From Paragorgia papillata (Eukaryota; Cnidaria; Anthozoa; Scleralcyonacea; Coralliidae), in contig JAWNZC010000445.1 in NCBI GenBank assembly GCA_035771165.1, positions 3,397,501-3,461,500 of the forward strand: a stretch of 64,000 nucleotides of DNA. The letters are read 5' to 3'. This document shows, piece by piece, positions 26,299 to 35,759 of this stretch. The number at the start of each line of letters is the position of its first letter. The stretch's first letter is position 1. Below the pieces are notes generated by a model, which was not told the origin of the DNA, searched no databases, and worked only from the letters and a program-made list of their open reading frames with translations. The position numbers were made by a program, and so were the translations under genes.

Positions 26299-26670
26299 AG
26301 GGCAATAGCACTAAAAATTAAGTTTGTCTAATTTGAAAGAACTCTTAAAATTGTAATAGAACATCCTTTACAACTTTTTCGTATCTCTCTTCGTTTTCAA
26401 GGTAATTCAATTTGTTTGATATGTAAATGAGATGGTCTCTGAAGGTGTGGGATAAAATATTTTCACATGTAGCAAAACCAGTTATATCTCTAAATTTGTT
26501 CAGCGAAATCATTTGAAACTGTGCACATTAAAACTCCTTGCGACGCTGAACATTTCATGTTAGATATGGAAGTGATTTTGCTCTGTATGAAAATATTTTA
26601 CCCCACTCCTGACGTCAGAGATACGAGTTCTTTCAAATTAGACAAACTTAATTTTTAGTGCCAATCCCCT
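26299..26670. mobile_element. 372-bp MITE with TTAA target duplication
   Basis: Nearly perfect inverted ends of about 48 bp (left begins AGGGCAATAGCACTAAAAAT, right is its reverse complement with few changes) flanked by TTAA at 26295-26298 and 26671-26674. TTAA duplication is known for piggyBac and Kolobok-like families. No coding capacity; a non-autonomous element. Confidence 0.8.
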
Positions 26671-26674
26671 TTAA

Positions 26675-27330
26675 ATCGTTTACTGCCAAAGGTCGAGGAT
26701 GTTTTAATGACTCCTAAGCCCGCATGTAGAGGCACCTTTAGTATTTTACTCTGGCTAACGCCAGACGATTTTACTCGTCAAGGGAAGACTCCTGGTAGTC
26801 AAGGTCTCAATGTTTAACGCTTTGGTAGTCTAAGGGTTTACGTGCCAAAGAGCATTAGCACACATTAATGCCTCCATTAAATAAATTAAGAAAGTCAATG
26901 AAAAGCTTCTCAACAGAAAAATGGAATTGTATACGACTTAGACCCTGGGCAAGCAGCGAGCTCGAGATCTTATTTATAGAAACCTTTTCGGCTTTCCCCA
27001 AAGGTGGAAGATATAATCAAAGACACTGAGTCAATAGCACTATTGTCATGTACTAATCCGTACACTAATATATATATACGCTACAAAAAGATTGTTAAAT
27101 ATATTTTTACCCGACCTTTTCCTTTATTAAATTTTCTTTTACCGCCGCCACCTCAGATGTGTTCATTTTTCAGTTACCCCACCACTTTCTCTTCTCCCCC
27201 CACCCTGGCCATAAATAATGACCGGGTCCCAGTGCACCGGTTACTAATGTTATAAAATGGGTTGAACCTAAAATTGTCGGCACTGGGAGATTTTTGTAAA
27301 AGTTGATCGTCTATATAGGTTAGTATATAG
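26675..27330. other. Degenerate array-unit remnant and intron
   Basis: At 26700-26940 the hairpin repeat and the Lys/Glu-rich plus-strand stretch of the array unit reappear in decayed form with a stop codon (CCATTAAATAAATTAAG). From 26950 to 27330 I see only AT-rich intron with an array-related fragment near 27190-27330. Confidence 0.45.
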
Positions 27331-27354
27331 CAAACGTCAGGCATTCGTTTACAT
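27331..27354 (-). pseudogene. Truncated start of an EGF exon
   Basis: After a TTTACTAG acceptor the minus strand reads DVNECLT and then runs into non-EGF text resembling the array intron (TTAGTATA flank). Only the first few codons remain, so this is a deletion relic of an EGF exon. Confidence 0.45.
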
Positions 27355-27446
27355 CTAGTAAATATCCAAGGAGATAAGAAGTTATTTTGTGGAATTGCGC
27401 ATAGTGTATTTCATTACACTCACCAGGTTATCTTTTTACATTTGTC

Positions 27447-27448
27447 CA

Positions 27449-27486
<38 letters not shown>

Positions 27487-27542
27487 GATCTGTCGATCTG
27501 TCGATCTGTCGATCTGTCTGTCTGTCTGTCTGTCTGTCTGTC
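27447..27542. repeat. CTGT/CGAT tetranucleotide microsatellite
   Basis: A run of CTGT with an inner block of TCTGTCGA. It creates open frames on both strands that are not genes. Confidence 0.95.
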
Positions 27543-27714
27543 CGACTCCAAAATCTTTCTGCAAAAGTTATTGGACCAATTTTTATGTAAGTTTGTAGAA
27601 TAGATAAAAAACATGTACAAATTAAAAAGGAATCTGCTGCGATGAACAAGCCAAAAGCTCAAAAAATATATAACAAACGTGGTGTATTCACTAGGCAATG
27701 ACTATAAATAATAC

Positions 27715-27840
27715 CTGTACAATTAGTTTTTCCACCCCCTAAGTAATCCATTTTGACATTGACATGTGTATGATGATGATCCATTATTGTATGTGTAAGT
27801 GGCGTATTTGTGACAAACTTGTGGAGATTAATGCATTCAT
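27715..27840 (-). pseudogene. EGF pseudo-exon with offsetting frameshifts
   Basis: The minus strand matches an EGF exon ending GGKTNCT before a GTATTA donor, but the frame shifts near the start (after DECIN) and returns near the end. Between the shifts the other frame reads SPQVCHKYA and SYTCQCQNG. The acceptor is replaced by unrelated sequence. This is an old, dead copy upstream of the homogeneous array. Confidence 0.65.
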
Positions 27841-28640
27841 CAGCTCCGGCAAAATAAAACATTCCCAGCAAAGGCACGAAAATACAAAAAGTCCCAGAAA
27901 AATAATTTGCTTGCTTGTTGATTTTTTTCTTTTGCTACTGATAAGATTTTTTTCCTTTCCGTTTTTGTAAAGAAAAAGAAGCTAAAATGGGAATTAAAGT
28001 CTGGCATACATTAGACTAAAGAAGTTTTCAAAACAAGGTCTCCGAAACAAAAGTTTCAAGTACTGTTCTATTTTGCAAAACAAGTTTTGCAAACGTTTCC
28101 AAAATTGTGTGCATACGTGTTCTATTTGTTCTGTGATATTTGTACAAAGTGTACAATATTGTAATTTTGTTTTATGTTGTTTATGTTGGTTAGACATTTA
28201 AAATTTCCAAGATTTCAAGAATTTTCTTGAGCTTTCGATAGATTTTCCTAAAATTTTAAAGGGTTTTATAAATAATTTACGATCGTCTTGGAATTTTTTA
28301 GAAAAGTTCGGGATTTTCTGAACTTTTGGAAAAATTTTGAGATAAAAATGTACAAGATATTTTCAAATGACGCGCCCTATGGTTACAATTATACGAAAAC
28401 TAGGCCTAAACGTCTGAAATAACGTCATCTACAGTATATCTAACTATTACAGCAGTATCGCGGTGAAAGAAAATTTCGACCATGCAATCTCAGTTGGAAG
28501 ACCGTGGTGTTACATTTTGCAACTTGTGCCAGTTTGGTCTTAAAATGCATGTTTCCCATACTCAGAATTTTCTTTCATCAAAATTCCTAGAACTCTCGCA
28601 CTGTTGCGACTTTCCTTTGAATGTTAATTAATGTATATAG
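27841..28640. other. Intron without recognised features
   Basis: AT-rich DNA; no coding pattern or repeat end was identified. Confidence 0.35.
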
Positions 28641-28644
28641 TATT

Positions 28645-29215
28645 AAGGACTTATTAACCGAGTGCGAGGTCTGTACGGGAAAGTATCTGCCTGAGGTTTT
28701 CGTACAGACCGAGCGACGAAGGAGCGAGGTTTGTGCGATAAAACCGAGGGCAAATACTTTCCCGTACAGACCGAGAAAACGAGGTTAATAAGGAATTTAT
28801 TATATGGCTATTGGTTCACTTTATTTTTAAGCTTCGAGCGTTGTTTTCCTCTTGGGAGTATGCTGTTTACCTTAATACCTGTTAACTTTTTCATGTCGCT
28901 CTTGGCCTTCTTGTTTACCAGTTCGGCTTTTATTTGTCATGTTTTTAGAACAGCTTTAAAGAAAACCAGCAGTAATGTTCCAACACATTTTATTGTTCAG
29001 AATATTTGAATAAAATAAAACCAGTTCTCTTTTATTTGTATTCAAATCAACTCAGAAATGTTCCCGCCAAAACTTGCAGGGCCGAGAAAAAAGCGTATTG
29101 ACCCGGGCACAAACCGGAGGTCAATATCGTAAAATCCCGACCTCTTGGGAACAAATCAGCGTGCGTCGTTTTGCGTACGGACCGGAAATCAAACCCAGCC
29201 ATATAATAAATAGTT
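28645..29215. repeat. Inverted-repeat element (TTATTAACCGAG ends)
   Basis: TTATTAACCGAG at 28649-28660 is inverted at 28780-28791 (CGAGGTTAATAA), and GGTCTGTACGGGAAAGTAT is inverted near 28756-28776, forming a long hairpin. A second inverted pair, TTTATTATATGGCTAT (28797) and AGCCATATAATAAATA (29198), lies outside it. This is a compact palindromic repeat with no clear coding region. Confidence 0.6.
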
Positions 29216-29319
29216 ATATTGTAGTTATATTATACGGCATCCATGAAAACCAGGTTAAATTGTAATTAGTTAATAGGACTTAGATTTCTTTTGACATTGT
29301 ATATATTTTAATGCTTGTA

Positions 29320-29352
29320 ATTTTTCTTATATATATATATATATATATATTT
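29320..29352. repeat. TA microsatellite 3' of the Penelope-like element
   Basis: A short (TA)n run directly beyond the ribozyme side of the element. The other end of the element also borders (TA)n runs, which may reflect AT-rich target choice. Confidence 0.8.
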
Positions 29353-29369
29353 TATTTTAAAAAATGAAC

Positions 29370-29411
29370 GTTGCTACTCCGAGTTTCACGCGTTAGCGAT
29401 CATCAGGCAAC
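29370..29411 (-). ncRNA. Candidate hammerhead ribozyme
   Basis: Reading the minus strand: helix I arm GTTGC, core CTGATGA, helix II (CGC / GCG closed by a UAAC loop), core GAAA, short helix III (ACU / AGU with a CGG loop), cleavage-site GTA, then GCAAC closing helix I with five pairs. All invariant core bases are present. The weak point is the first helix II pair, a U-U mismatch. Minimal hammerheads are known from Penelope-like elements. It overlaps the end of the GIY-YIG frame: that TGA lies in the CTGATGA core. Confidence 0.68.
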
Positions 29412-29988
29412 TGAAAAAAGTTTCACTTTAGGTTCTGTTTTGTATTGCGTGGCACGCGTGAGCGCGGCACACGTGACATCACCGTACGCGCGAAATTGCG
29501 TGGGATAAGTTCGAGAGATTGTTCCCGGATGTACATCTCTGTTCGTAGAGCGGCGGACGTTCCTAGCATAAAATTTGTTTTCATGCCGGCATTTTGAAAT
29601 TAACTCCGATCGTTTGTTGAGCAAGTTCGCCTTGTTAGCTTTCAGAATAAGCAATTTTTCTTCCAGGCACAGGTTACAGCGGCTTGCTCCACTTGTGTAA
29701 GGGGCGGCGCGTTTTAAAATGGACCAGTTTACATCGAACGCTTTCCCTTTTGATTTTAAGTCCCAAACGTACTTCGATAGTTCAGTTTCGTTCTTGTATT
29801 TCTCGTCATGGAAAGATTTCTGGTGGTTGTTGAAGCGTTGCTTGAAGTTGCTGGCTGTCATTCCTATGTATTGTTTTGTTGTGTCTGTTTCGTCGGTTGT
29901 TGTCACATCCGCTTTGTAGATGACTCCTGCAACCATGCAGTTTCCTTTCAAAGGGCAATCGGTTTTATTTCTGCAGCTGCAATTTTGC

Positions 29989-30051
<63 letters not shown>

Positions 30052-30925
30052 GTGTTGTTGTTGTTGTTGTTGCTGCTGTTGTTGTTTTCTTTCGATAGAA
30101 TGCGGTGGTTGTGTTTGGAAATAGCACTTTTGATGTTTCCCATGCAGCTGTAGCTTACTTTGACTGTGTTCCGGTTGAAGATTTTTTTGAGTTTTGTAGA
30201 TTTGAAGTGGTGGTCGATTAGGTTGAGGAATTTACGTCCGATGTTGGTCTTGACGTTCTTGGAGAATGGAGGGTTGAACCATATAACATTTCTTTTTCGC
30301 GTTTTTTGAGATGTCGATGGCTGCGTTGTGGTACTGTTTGGCGTGAAGTGAAGATTTGTGTTGAAGTGACTACGTTTGAGTGCGTCTTCGTAGAGAGGGG
30401 CTGCTGTGTTGAAAGATGGTTCGTCGGATGAAAGTGATGAAATTCTTTTGTTGATGGAAATTGGAAGTTGTTTGATAATGGATGGTGGGTGGTTGGAGTG
30501 ACTGTCGATGTACAGTGGTTCGTCGTTTGGTTTCCTGTAAGGTTGGTGTTTGCCATTTCGCAAGTTGAGAGTGACGTCAAGAAAATTGGTGTTTTTTTGG
30601 TTAAACTGGGCAGTGATCTTTAGGCCAAATTCTTCAAAAATCTTGGTCAGATCTTTTCTGGATTTCTCTGCCAGTCTGCCTGTGGTGTTTTCAAGAAGAA
30701 CTAACCCGTCGTCTCGGTAAAGACCCACGTTTCTTCTTCCGAATTTCTTTGTCAAACTTTCCAAAATAAACAGACCCACCAATTCGCATATTTCTGCGCC
30801 GTCGAAGCTTCCCATCGTAACGTCGAATGTTCCCCTGTTGTTTTTCTTAATCCAAGGCTTTTCTCCGCTGAATAGTACAGATCTTCGAACATGCTTGATG
30901 ATAGCTATATCACTCTCAAGGTGTC
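29403..30925 (-). pseudogene. Penelope-like RT C-terminal half plus GIY-YIG endonuclease
   Basis: The frame shows RT motif B (TMGSFDGAEICELVG), the catalytic motif C (GLYRDDGL), and a thumb region with NTNFLDVTL. A 28-residue Asn-rich run follows, encoded by a GTT/AAC microsatellite at 29995-30075. Then come a Cys cluster (CSCRNKTDCPLKGNC) and a GIY-YIG domain (GVIYKADV ... KQYIGMTASNFKQRF ... LCLEEKLLIL). The GIY-YIG nuclease is thought to nick the target for primed reverse transcription. The frame is open to its TGA, but the upstream RT is in other frames, so it could not be made as a whole protein. The stop overlaps the candidate hammerhead ribozyme. Confidence 0.88.
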
Positions 30926-31428
30926 GTCTTGCTGGCCCACGTAATCGCTTTGTCTAAAAGTTCTTCAGTAATTGATGGATAAAAGTTTACTATGTCAAAA
31001 GACAGAAAAGAATGTTTGTTCTTATTGTTTATGGTGTTGAACCAGTCGATGACAGATGAGGTGTTTCTCCATTGATTTACGTCAATAGTTGATCTAATAG
31101 TGCTGTTGATTTGGTCTAGAAGTACTTTGCTTACTTTACCAAGTTCACTTTTTGCTGGGTTAATGAGTCGGTAGGTCGGGTTGTTGTCAAAATTTTCCTT
31201 GTGGTCTTTTAGAGTTATAAAGGCCTGTTTCTTTGCCATCGTTTCAATGCGGTCGCTGATGGATAGTTTGTCTGTAATGTTTTTAAGGTCTTGGTCAATT
31301 TCTTCCAAAATTTTATCGTCGCCAATCTTGTATGTTTTCGTTATGGAATTTGTTAGTAGCTTTTTGTATTGTTTTGGATCAGTCTCGTAAATGTTTCTAG
31401 TCTTGTCGGCAAAAATAAAAATATTCGG
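30916..31428 (-). pseudogene. Penelope-like RT, fingers and palm A
   Basis: Open frame with TLKDHKENFDNNPTYRLINP, then INSTIRS, and the palm motif SFLSFDIVNFYPSITEELL carrying the first catalytic Asp. It stops at TGA just after WASKTTP; the continuing RT sequence lies in the next frame. Together with 29403-30925 it covers most of an RT domain. Confidence 0.82.
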
Positions 31429-31719
31429 TTACGATTTCAGCTTGTTCATATCATTGGATAAACCATTCAAAAATTGGTCGTTGGATTTCCGAAATTCTAT
31501 ATTTTCGATCATGCGGATGGTATCTTCTTCGAATGCTTTCATCTCATTGACTTGCGGTGGACATTTCCTTGATTTTAATCCAAATTTTTGGTCAGCGTTG
31601 TTGGTATTTTTATTAAGGGGAAAATGGGCTTTCCATCGCATCCGTTTGGTGACGCTCTCCACTTTCTCGATTAGTTTCCTCCTGTAAACGTCGTGCGGTG
31701 GGATGGTGATGTTCTTCAC
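31429..31719 (-). pseudogene. Penelope-like N-terminal region
   Basis: 96 residues from MKNITIPPHDVYRRKLIEKV to LSNDMNKLKS. The YRRKLIEKVESVTKRMRWKA text is the kind of basic N-terminal segment seen before the RT in these elements. It ends at a stop where the frame shifts. Confidence 0.7.
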
Positions 31720-31769
31720 AGAATAGTTAAAGTGTATCTTGCTCTACCTTCAAAAGTATCGAGCACTCT

Positions 31770-31797
31770 GTGGTCTATTGTAAACGACTACTTGAAC

Positions 31798-31845
<48 letters not shown>

Positions 31846-31881
31846 TTGATGGATTTAATAATTGTAAACGACTACTTGAAC

Positions 31882-31951
<70 letters not shown>

Positions 31952-31965
31952 TTGATGGATTTAAC
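31770..31965. repeat. Tandem duplication with (TA)n cores
   Basis: The words GTAAACGACTACTTGAACTA (31777 and 31864) and TGTACTTGATGGATTTAA flank two (TA)n runs, giving two copies of an ~85-100-bp unit that differ mainly in TA-run length. Confidence 0.85.
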
Positions 31966-32038
31966 GTAAATAAAGTGTTGAAGTGTTAAAACGAATGAAA
32001 CGCCAAATATTACTTTTGTTTCAGTGTTTAATACTTAC

Positions 32039-32659
32039 TTCCGTCTATTCTGCTGCAATTTACTCCATCGCCACTGTATCCATTCGGACATGACTCACAA
32101 CGATATCCATTTACAATGTTATGGCACTGCACACCAAGAAAACATGGACTTAACAAACATTCGTCTATGTCAGTCTCGCAAAGAATACCTGTATATCCAG
32201 CATCACATAAACAGAAGAATCCGGGTTTTGTATTCTTACATGTGCCATTATCACACGGCAAAGTAAGGCATTCGTTGATATCGTGTTCACAAAGAGTACC
32301 ATTGTAACCAGCCTGACACAAGCACGTAAACTTTCCGAAACCGTCAAGATCTAAATGATCTGGCTGACACAGTCCACCATTTACACAAGGACAATGTTTT
32401 ATTACGACAGACGTGTTAAGGATAGAGTATGCTTCACATTCGTCTTGAACCGTGAATATAAAAGAAGTGGAACTATTTGTTTTTGGAGTCCATGTAAACA
32501 GACCACTTTCTGTCAGGGAAGCGCTTGCAGTGGCATTTTGCTCAAAAGTAAACCGGACTTTTCGATTTTCAGGATCATTTGCACGTAGTTGTATCCGGAC
32601 ACGTTTGTCATAAAAAGCATAAAGGACTTTTGATGTTTGAAACATTGGTTCTTGGTTGT
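32039..32659 (-). CDS. VWDE-like gene, large exon: Ig/cadherin-like module plus three EGF domains
   Basis: A 621-bp phase 1-1 exon, acceptor TTTTAG, donor GTAAGT. Residues ~1-70 (NQEPMFQTSKVLYAF, IQLRANDPENRKVRF, LTESGLFTW, FIFTVQDEC) look like a cadherin/He_PIG-type beta sandwich. Three EGF domains follow: CPCVNGGLCQ...CLCQAGYNGTLC, DINECLTLPCDNGTC...CLCDAGYTGILC and DIDECLLSPCFLGVQC...CESCPNGYSGDGVNC. The second and third start with the DI[ND]EC calcium-binding signature. The phase 1 donor is compatible with every array EGF exon downstream, so any number of these could be added without breaking the frame. The next intact EGF exon is 6.3 kb away, across a Penelope-like element. Confidence 0.88.
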
Positions 32660-32763
32660 CTAAAAATAATTTGCATTATTAAATAAAATAGAAAGGGACG
32701 TGTCTTTCCTTCCTTTCCTCTCTCTCTCTCCCCGTCGTCTTCCTCCCTCCATCTCTCTCTTCT

Positions 32764-33010
32764 TTGTTTCGTTCATTCCTTCGTTCGTTCCTTCGTCCAT
32801 CCGTTAGTTTGTTCGTTCGTTCTTTCGCGTGCTTGCTCGTTCTTTCGTTCGTTCGTTCGTTCGTTCGTTCGTTCGTTCGTTCGTTCGTTCGTTCGCTCGT
32901 TCGTTTGTCCGTTCCTTCCTTCGATCCTTCGTTCGTTCTTTCCTTCAATCTTCGTTCGTTCGTTCATTCGTTCGTTCGTTCATTTCATTTCAATTCAATT
33001 CAATTCAATT
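32764..33010. repeat. TTCG and CAATT short tandem repeats
   Basis: Imperfect (TTCG)n from about 32775 to 32995, then CAATT pentamers (32985-33010). It lies in the intron next to the large EGF exon. Open frames on both strands here are repeat artefacts. Confidence 0.93.
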
Positions 33011-33240
33011 CAAATTTATTTGCTCATGATAGATAATTACAAGAAAAGTCTTACAAAAAGAATAGAAAATTACAGGTACAATAATGTAAAGTTTTCAAGT
33101 TAGCCTCCAGCTATTTTAGGTTATATGTATAAAAGAGGTAAGAAAATCAAAGAAGAAATATTGAAGTTGACTTAATTGAGTTTCGATAAAGAGAAGGTTA
33201 TCAAAAATACATAAGTAAATCAGTTATTCGAGATATTGTT

Positions 33241-33420
33241 GTGTCCTTCCTTCCTTCCTTCCTTCCTTCCTTCCTTCCTTCCTTCCTTCCTTCCTTCCTT
33301 CCTTCCTTCCTTCCTTCCTTCCTTCCTTCCTTCCTTCCTTCCTTCCTCCCTCCCTTCCTCCGTTCATTCCTTCCTTCCTCTATTCTTCATTCCTTTCTTC
33401 CTTCTTTCTTTCTTCCTTCT
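33241..33420. repeat. CCTT tetranucleotide microsatellite
   Basis: Nearly pure (CCTT)n to about 33350, then a degenerate CTTC-rich tail towards the WCQQC exon. On the transcribed strand it is (AAGG)n, downstream of that exon's donor. Confidence 0.95.
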
Positions 33421-33484
33421 TTGGTTCCATATCCCTCTCCTCCTCTTTTCCTTCCAATTTTCTTGTTTGTTTATCTACCTTTAC

Positions 33485-33593
33485 GTTCTGTCCACGAATT
33501 TCTCGATATTTCTGGAAGACATTGTTGACACCAGTCACGAGGTTGGCTTTCGTTTTGTGCAAAGCAATGACCCCAAATCAAACATGCGTTGGT
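33485..33593 (-). CDS. VWDE-like gene, short WCQQCLP exon
   Basis: This 109-bp exon is too short for ordinary ORF calling; I found it because the flanking exons do not match in phase (0 versus 1). It starts after AAAAAG in phase 0 and ends before GTAAAG in phase 1, which repairs the chain. The 36 residues run TNACLIWGHCF, then ESQPRDWCQQCLPEISR and SWTE. The W-C-x2-C-[LF]-P block is the signature I recall for VWDE-family proteins at this place. Its last C joins the AC of the next exon to give His. The adjoining intron sequence at 33241-33480 is CCTT-rich microsatellite. Confidence 0.8.
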
Positions 33594-33851
33594 CTTTTTG
33601 TTTAAAAAAAAAAATTAGGTAATAGTGAAGAAAAGGATCTAATTAAACAGCAATAAATGTTGAAAAGGCAGTCAAGATTCAGTGACATAATTCAGTAATT
33701 CACTTCATAACTTTAAATAATAAAATAATAAATTTTTCGTCTGAACTGCATGGAAATTAAAACGTCTCGCTAATACAGATTTAACATTACATTCTTTTAA
33801 AATTTCCTCCTGAATTATATGATGGATAAGAAATAGTATATAGCAACGTAC

Positions 33852-34109
33852 TTTAAGTTTGCATCCTGTGGTAGTATTGCATTCCTGACAAACTGAATCG
33901 TAAGTGATGAACAACATAGATACTTTTGAGGCGTTGATTCGGTTGTTTGAAACAGCAATCTTAAGTCCAGCAGCTGTTACTCCATTGTTTTCATAGTCCC
34001 GTAAATTCACCGGAGACGCAGGCAAACTGCATTTCACTTCTGTTAAGTCAACTAATAAACCGGGATACAACGAGATGGAATTTTTCGGTGTCCAAACTGA
34101 ATCAATAAC
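33852..34109 (-). CDS. VWDE-like gene, extracellular module exon
   Basis: A 258-bp phase 0-0 exon, acceptor TTGAAG, donor GTACGT. It encodes 86 residues starting VIDSVWTPKNSISLYPG and ending CQECNTTTGCKLK. The text is beta-rich (DLTEVKCSLP, GLKIAVSNNRI, SMLFITYDSVCQEC) and ends with a C-x2-C...C cluster that the next exon extends. I do not recognise a named domain. The position between the EGF-like exon and the WCQQC exon is the order expected for VWDE. The 577-bp upstream intron holds a small palindromic MITE (34222-34335). Confidence 0.78.
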
Positions 34110-34221
34110 CTTCAAGAAATTAAAAGCAAAACTAACAGTGTTCTACAAAGTTGTTTTCACGTGTAATACAAAATAACGGAAAGTTTTTATATTTAACAAT
34201 TAGATTCTATTTTGCGCTTGT

Positions 34222-34335
34222 CTGTTCAGTTAATAATTTTTATGCACAGATGACGTCACAACGTGGTAAGAACAAAAAAGTGGCGTTACCACCTTATCAC
34301 GTTGTGACGTCTTCGGTGCATCTATAACTGAACAG
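34222..34335. mobile_element. Palindromic MITE in the 577-bp intron
   Basis: Outer arms CTGTTCAGTTA and TAACTGAACAG, with an inner 14-bp perfect pair GACGTCACAACGTG (34252-34265) and CACGTTGTGACGTC (34298-34311). The whole would fold into a hairpin of about 114 bases. No coding capacity. Confidence 0.7.
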
Positions 34336-34686
34336 GCAACAAAAAAAAATGGAATCTATATTTGTTTTACACAATACAAAAATTTAAAAGTTTTTATCAA
34401 AACGCTTGTTGGATTTTAGGGCATGAATATGAATATCGCTGACGTGATTTGACGTGTCTGTCCTCTAAAAGATCATGGGCAATAACCTATGAAAATACGC
34501 ATGGCAACCAGGGTATTGCATTGTATAATCAAATAGCATCCGTGTTCATCATCAGCAAAAGTGAATGCTGTTCAAAAATGAAATAGGTTTTATAACTTCT
34601 CGTTATACCTGTTTATAGTCAAATTATATACCCAATCTAACATATAACAGTTAACATGTTCAAAACTCTACTTCTGTGGGACTTAC

Positions 34687-35097
34687 ACGAACATGAATTT
34701 GACCTGGTTCACCTCTGCTCACCTTATATTCTTCAACATGACATGTTAAGTTTTCCGAGTCCAGTAGTGGAAAACCGTAAATGCCAACATTACGGCAAGG
34801 ACGTCTCCTGACATCACATAACCCTGATGTTCGAATACCAAAAATAAGGGGACTGTCTTTCAATGATATTGAACAATCTGGAGCTGTATAGTCTTCATCA
34901 CAGGTACACGTTGCGTTGAAGCATGTTCCGCGATCTGAGCAATCATTAGGACATAGTGAAGCCAGTATCTCTGTTGGAAGGCCTAGTTCGCCATCTGTGG
35001 TGTTTTTGTAGAGCGAAATGTTTTTGTAAGCATTTGTGACACACGTTTTTTCCAAAGTTGCGAAGTTATCTATCACCCACCCAAAGTCTTCAGTGAT
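34687..35097 (-). CDS. VWDE-like gene, exon with one EGF-like loop
   Basis: A 411-bp phase 0-0 exon with acceptor CCACAG and donor GTAAGT. The 137 residues continue directly from the previous exon (CIADIQ | ITEDFGWVIDNFATLE), then carry a compact EGF-like segment CPNDCSDRGTCFNATCTC, DEDYTAPDC, and a second Cys-rich stretch (CDVRRRPC, LTCHVEEYKV). Several NxS/T sequons agree with a secreted product. The pattern 'CPxxCSxxGxC' directly after the WPTP region is the one I recall for VWDE. The reading frame is open and the splice sites are consensus, so this looks like a live exon. Confidence 0.82.
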
Positions 35098-35194
35098 CTG
35101 TGGCAAATAATGAAACCAAATCAGTTTCTTGTTTATTCTGTTCTCATTAAAGACAAGCCATTACCAACTCCATCATTGCTATCACCATCGTTAC

Positions 35195-35345
35195 ACTGTT
35201 ATTTTCAAGGAGTTAATTTAACTCCAAATGAGGGGTTAAAAAAATTGGTCTAGAATAATCCATTTTTGGGGGTTAAATAAACTCCACTTTCGGAGTTAAA
35301 TTAACTCGCACGATTTGGAGTTAAATTAACTCCTTGTAATTTAGA
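35195..35345. mobile_element. GGAGTTAA-ended palindromic repeat at the intron 3' side
   Basis: CAAGGAGTTAATTTAACTCC (from about 35209) is inverted at about 35319-35338 (GGAGTTAAATTAACTCCTTG). The outer word TTATTTTCAAGGAGT reappears inverted at 54052-54066 at the other end of the 19-kb intron. Confidence 0.6.
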
Positions 35346-35372
35346 GCGTATCGAAAAAGAAAAATGAACTTT

Positions 35373-35756
35373 CCCACTTCCCAAGTGGTCACCCATCCAA
35401 GTACTAACCCTGCCCACCCGGGCTCAACTTGCTTTGACTTATAAGAGTCCAACGCCCAGTGGCGGATCCAGGGGGGTTATGGGGGTTGCAACCCCCCATG
35501 GCCTATTATATATGTATTCTTTGAACGGTATATTATATTATATATAAATTGTGTTTAGTGTATAATATAGCGTATAAAAATCACTATTTCTGATCCTAAT
35601 ATTGTCCCCAAAATGCAGGAAATAGCATTTCAGGGTATCAGAAATCAAAAAATTTCTGGGGGAGCATACCCCCGGACCCCCCTAGAGGTGTCAACCCCCT
35701 CTTTAAAAAAATCCTGGATCCGCCCCTGAATGCCTAACTCACTGCACCACTTGTGC
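35373..35756 (-). mobile_element. SINE-like tRNA/5S-derived head, split by a MITE
   Basis: On the minus strand, GTGGTGCAGTGAGTTAGGC (35731-35749) resembles a tRNA A-box. Across the inserted MITE, GGACTCTTATAAGTC leads into text like the 3' half of 5S rRNA: GGTTAGTACTTGGATGGGTG then ACCACTTGGGAAGTGGG (35373-35440). A tRNA-like start joined to 5S-like text suggests a pol III retroposon rather than a functional 5S gene, since the 5' half of 5S is missing. Confidence 0.58.
35457..35728. mobile_element. 272-bp hAT-like MITE
   Basis: Inverted ends CAGTGGCGGATCCAGG and CCTGGATCCGCCCCTG. The CAG-type terminus is hAT-like. Flanks share AACGCC / AATGCC, six bases with one mismatch, instead of a clean 8-bp duplication. 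It splits the SINE-like sequence. Confidence 0.78.
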
Positions 35757-35759
35757 TTG

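Larger units (their letters stand above)
29403..31719 (-). mobile_element. Penelope-like retroelement, frameshifted
   Basis: Three consecutive reading frames on the minus strand cover one polyprotein. 31719-31429 is the N-terminal region (KRMRWKAHFPLNK). About 31428-30916 is the first part of the reverse transcriptase, with SFLSFDIVNFYPSI. About 30925-29403 holds the rest of the RT and a C-terminal GIY-YIG nuclease. RT followed by GIY-YIG is the hallmark of Penelope-like elements. Two frameshifts, near 31430 and 30920, make this copy inactive. No terminal partial repeat (pLTR) is seen to the right of 31720, so it is probably 5' truncated or rearranged. Confidence 0.88.

Noticed and set aside
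27389..27698. Frames rich in Cys/Leu/Ser and Thr/Asp/Arg near 27.5 kb
   Set aside because: They come from the CTGT microsatellite on both strands.
29719..30153. Plus-strand Val/Leu-rich frames at 29.8-30.1 kb, resembling membrane proteins
   Set aside because: They are antisense to the Asn run (GTT microsatellite) in the Penelope-like frame.
32679..33622. Arg/Thr/Glu-rich and Phe/Ser/Arg-rich frames
   Set aside because: These are translations of TTCG and CCTT repeats; only the 109-bp exon at 33485-33593 has splice sites and matching phases.
35373..35440. A functional 5S rRNA gene
   Set aside because: Only text like the 3' half is present, with substitutions and a tRNA-like head on the other side, so a retroposon is more likely.
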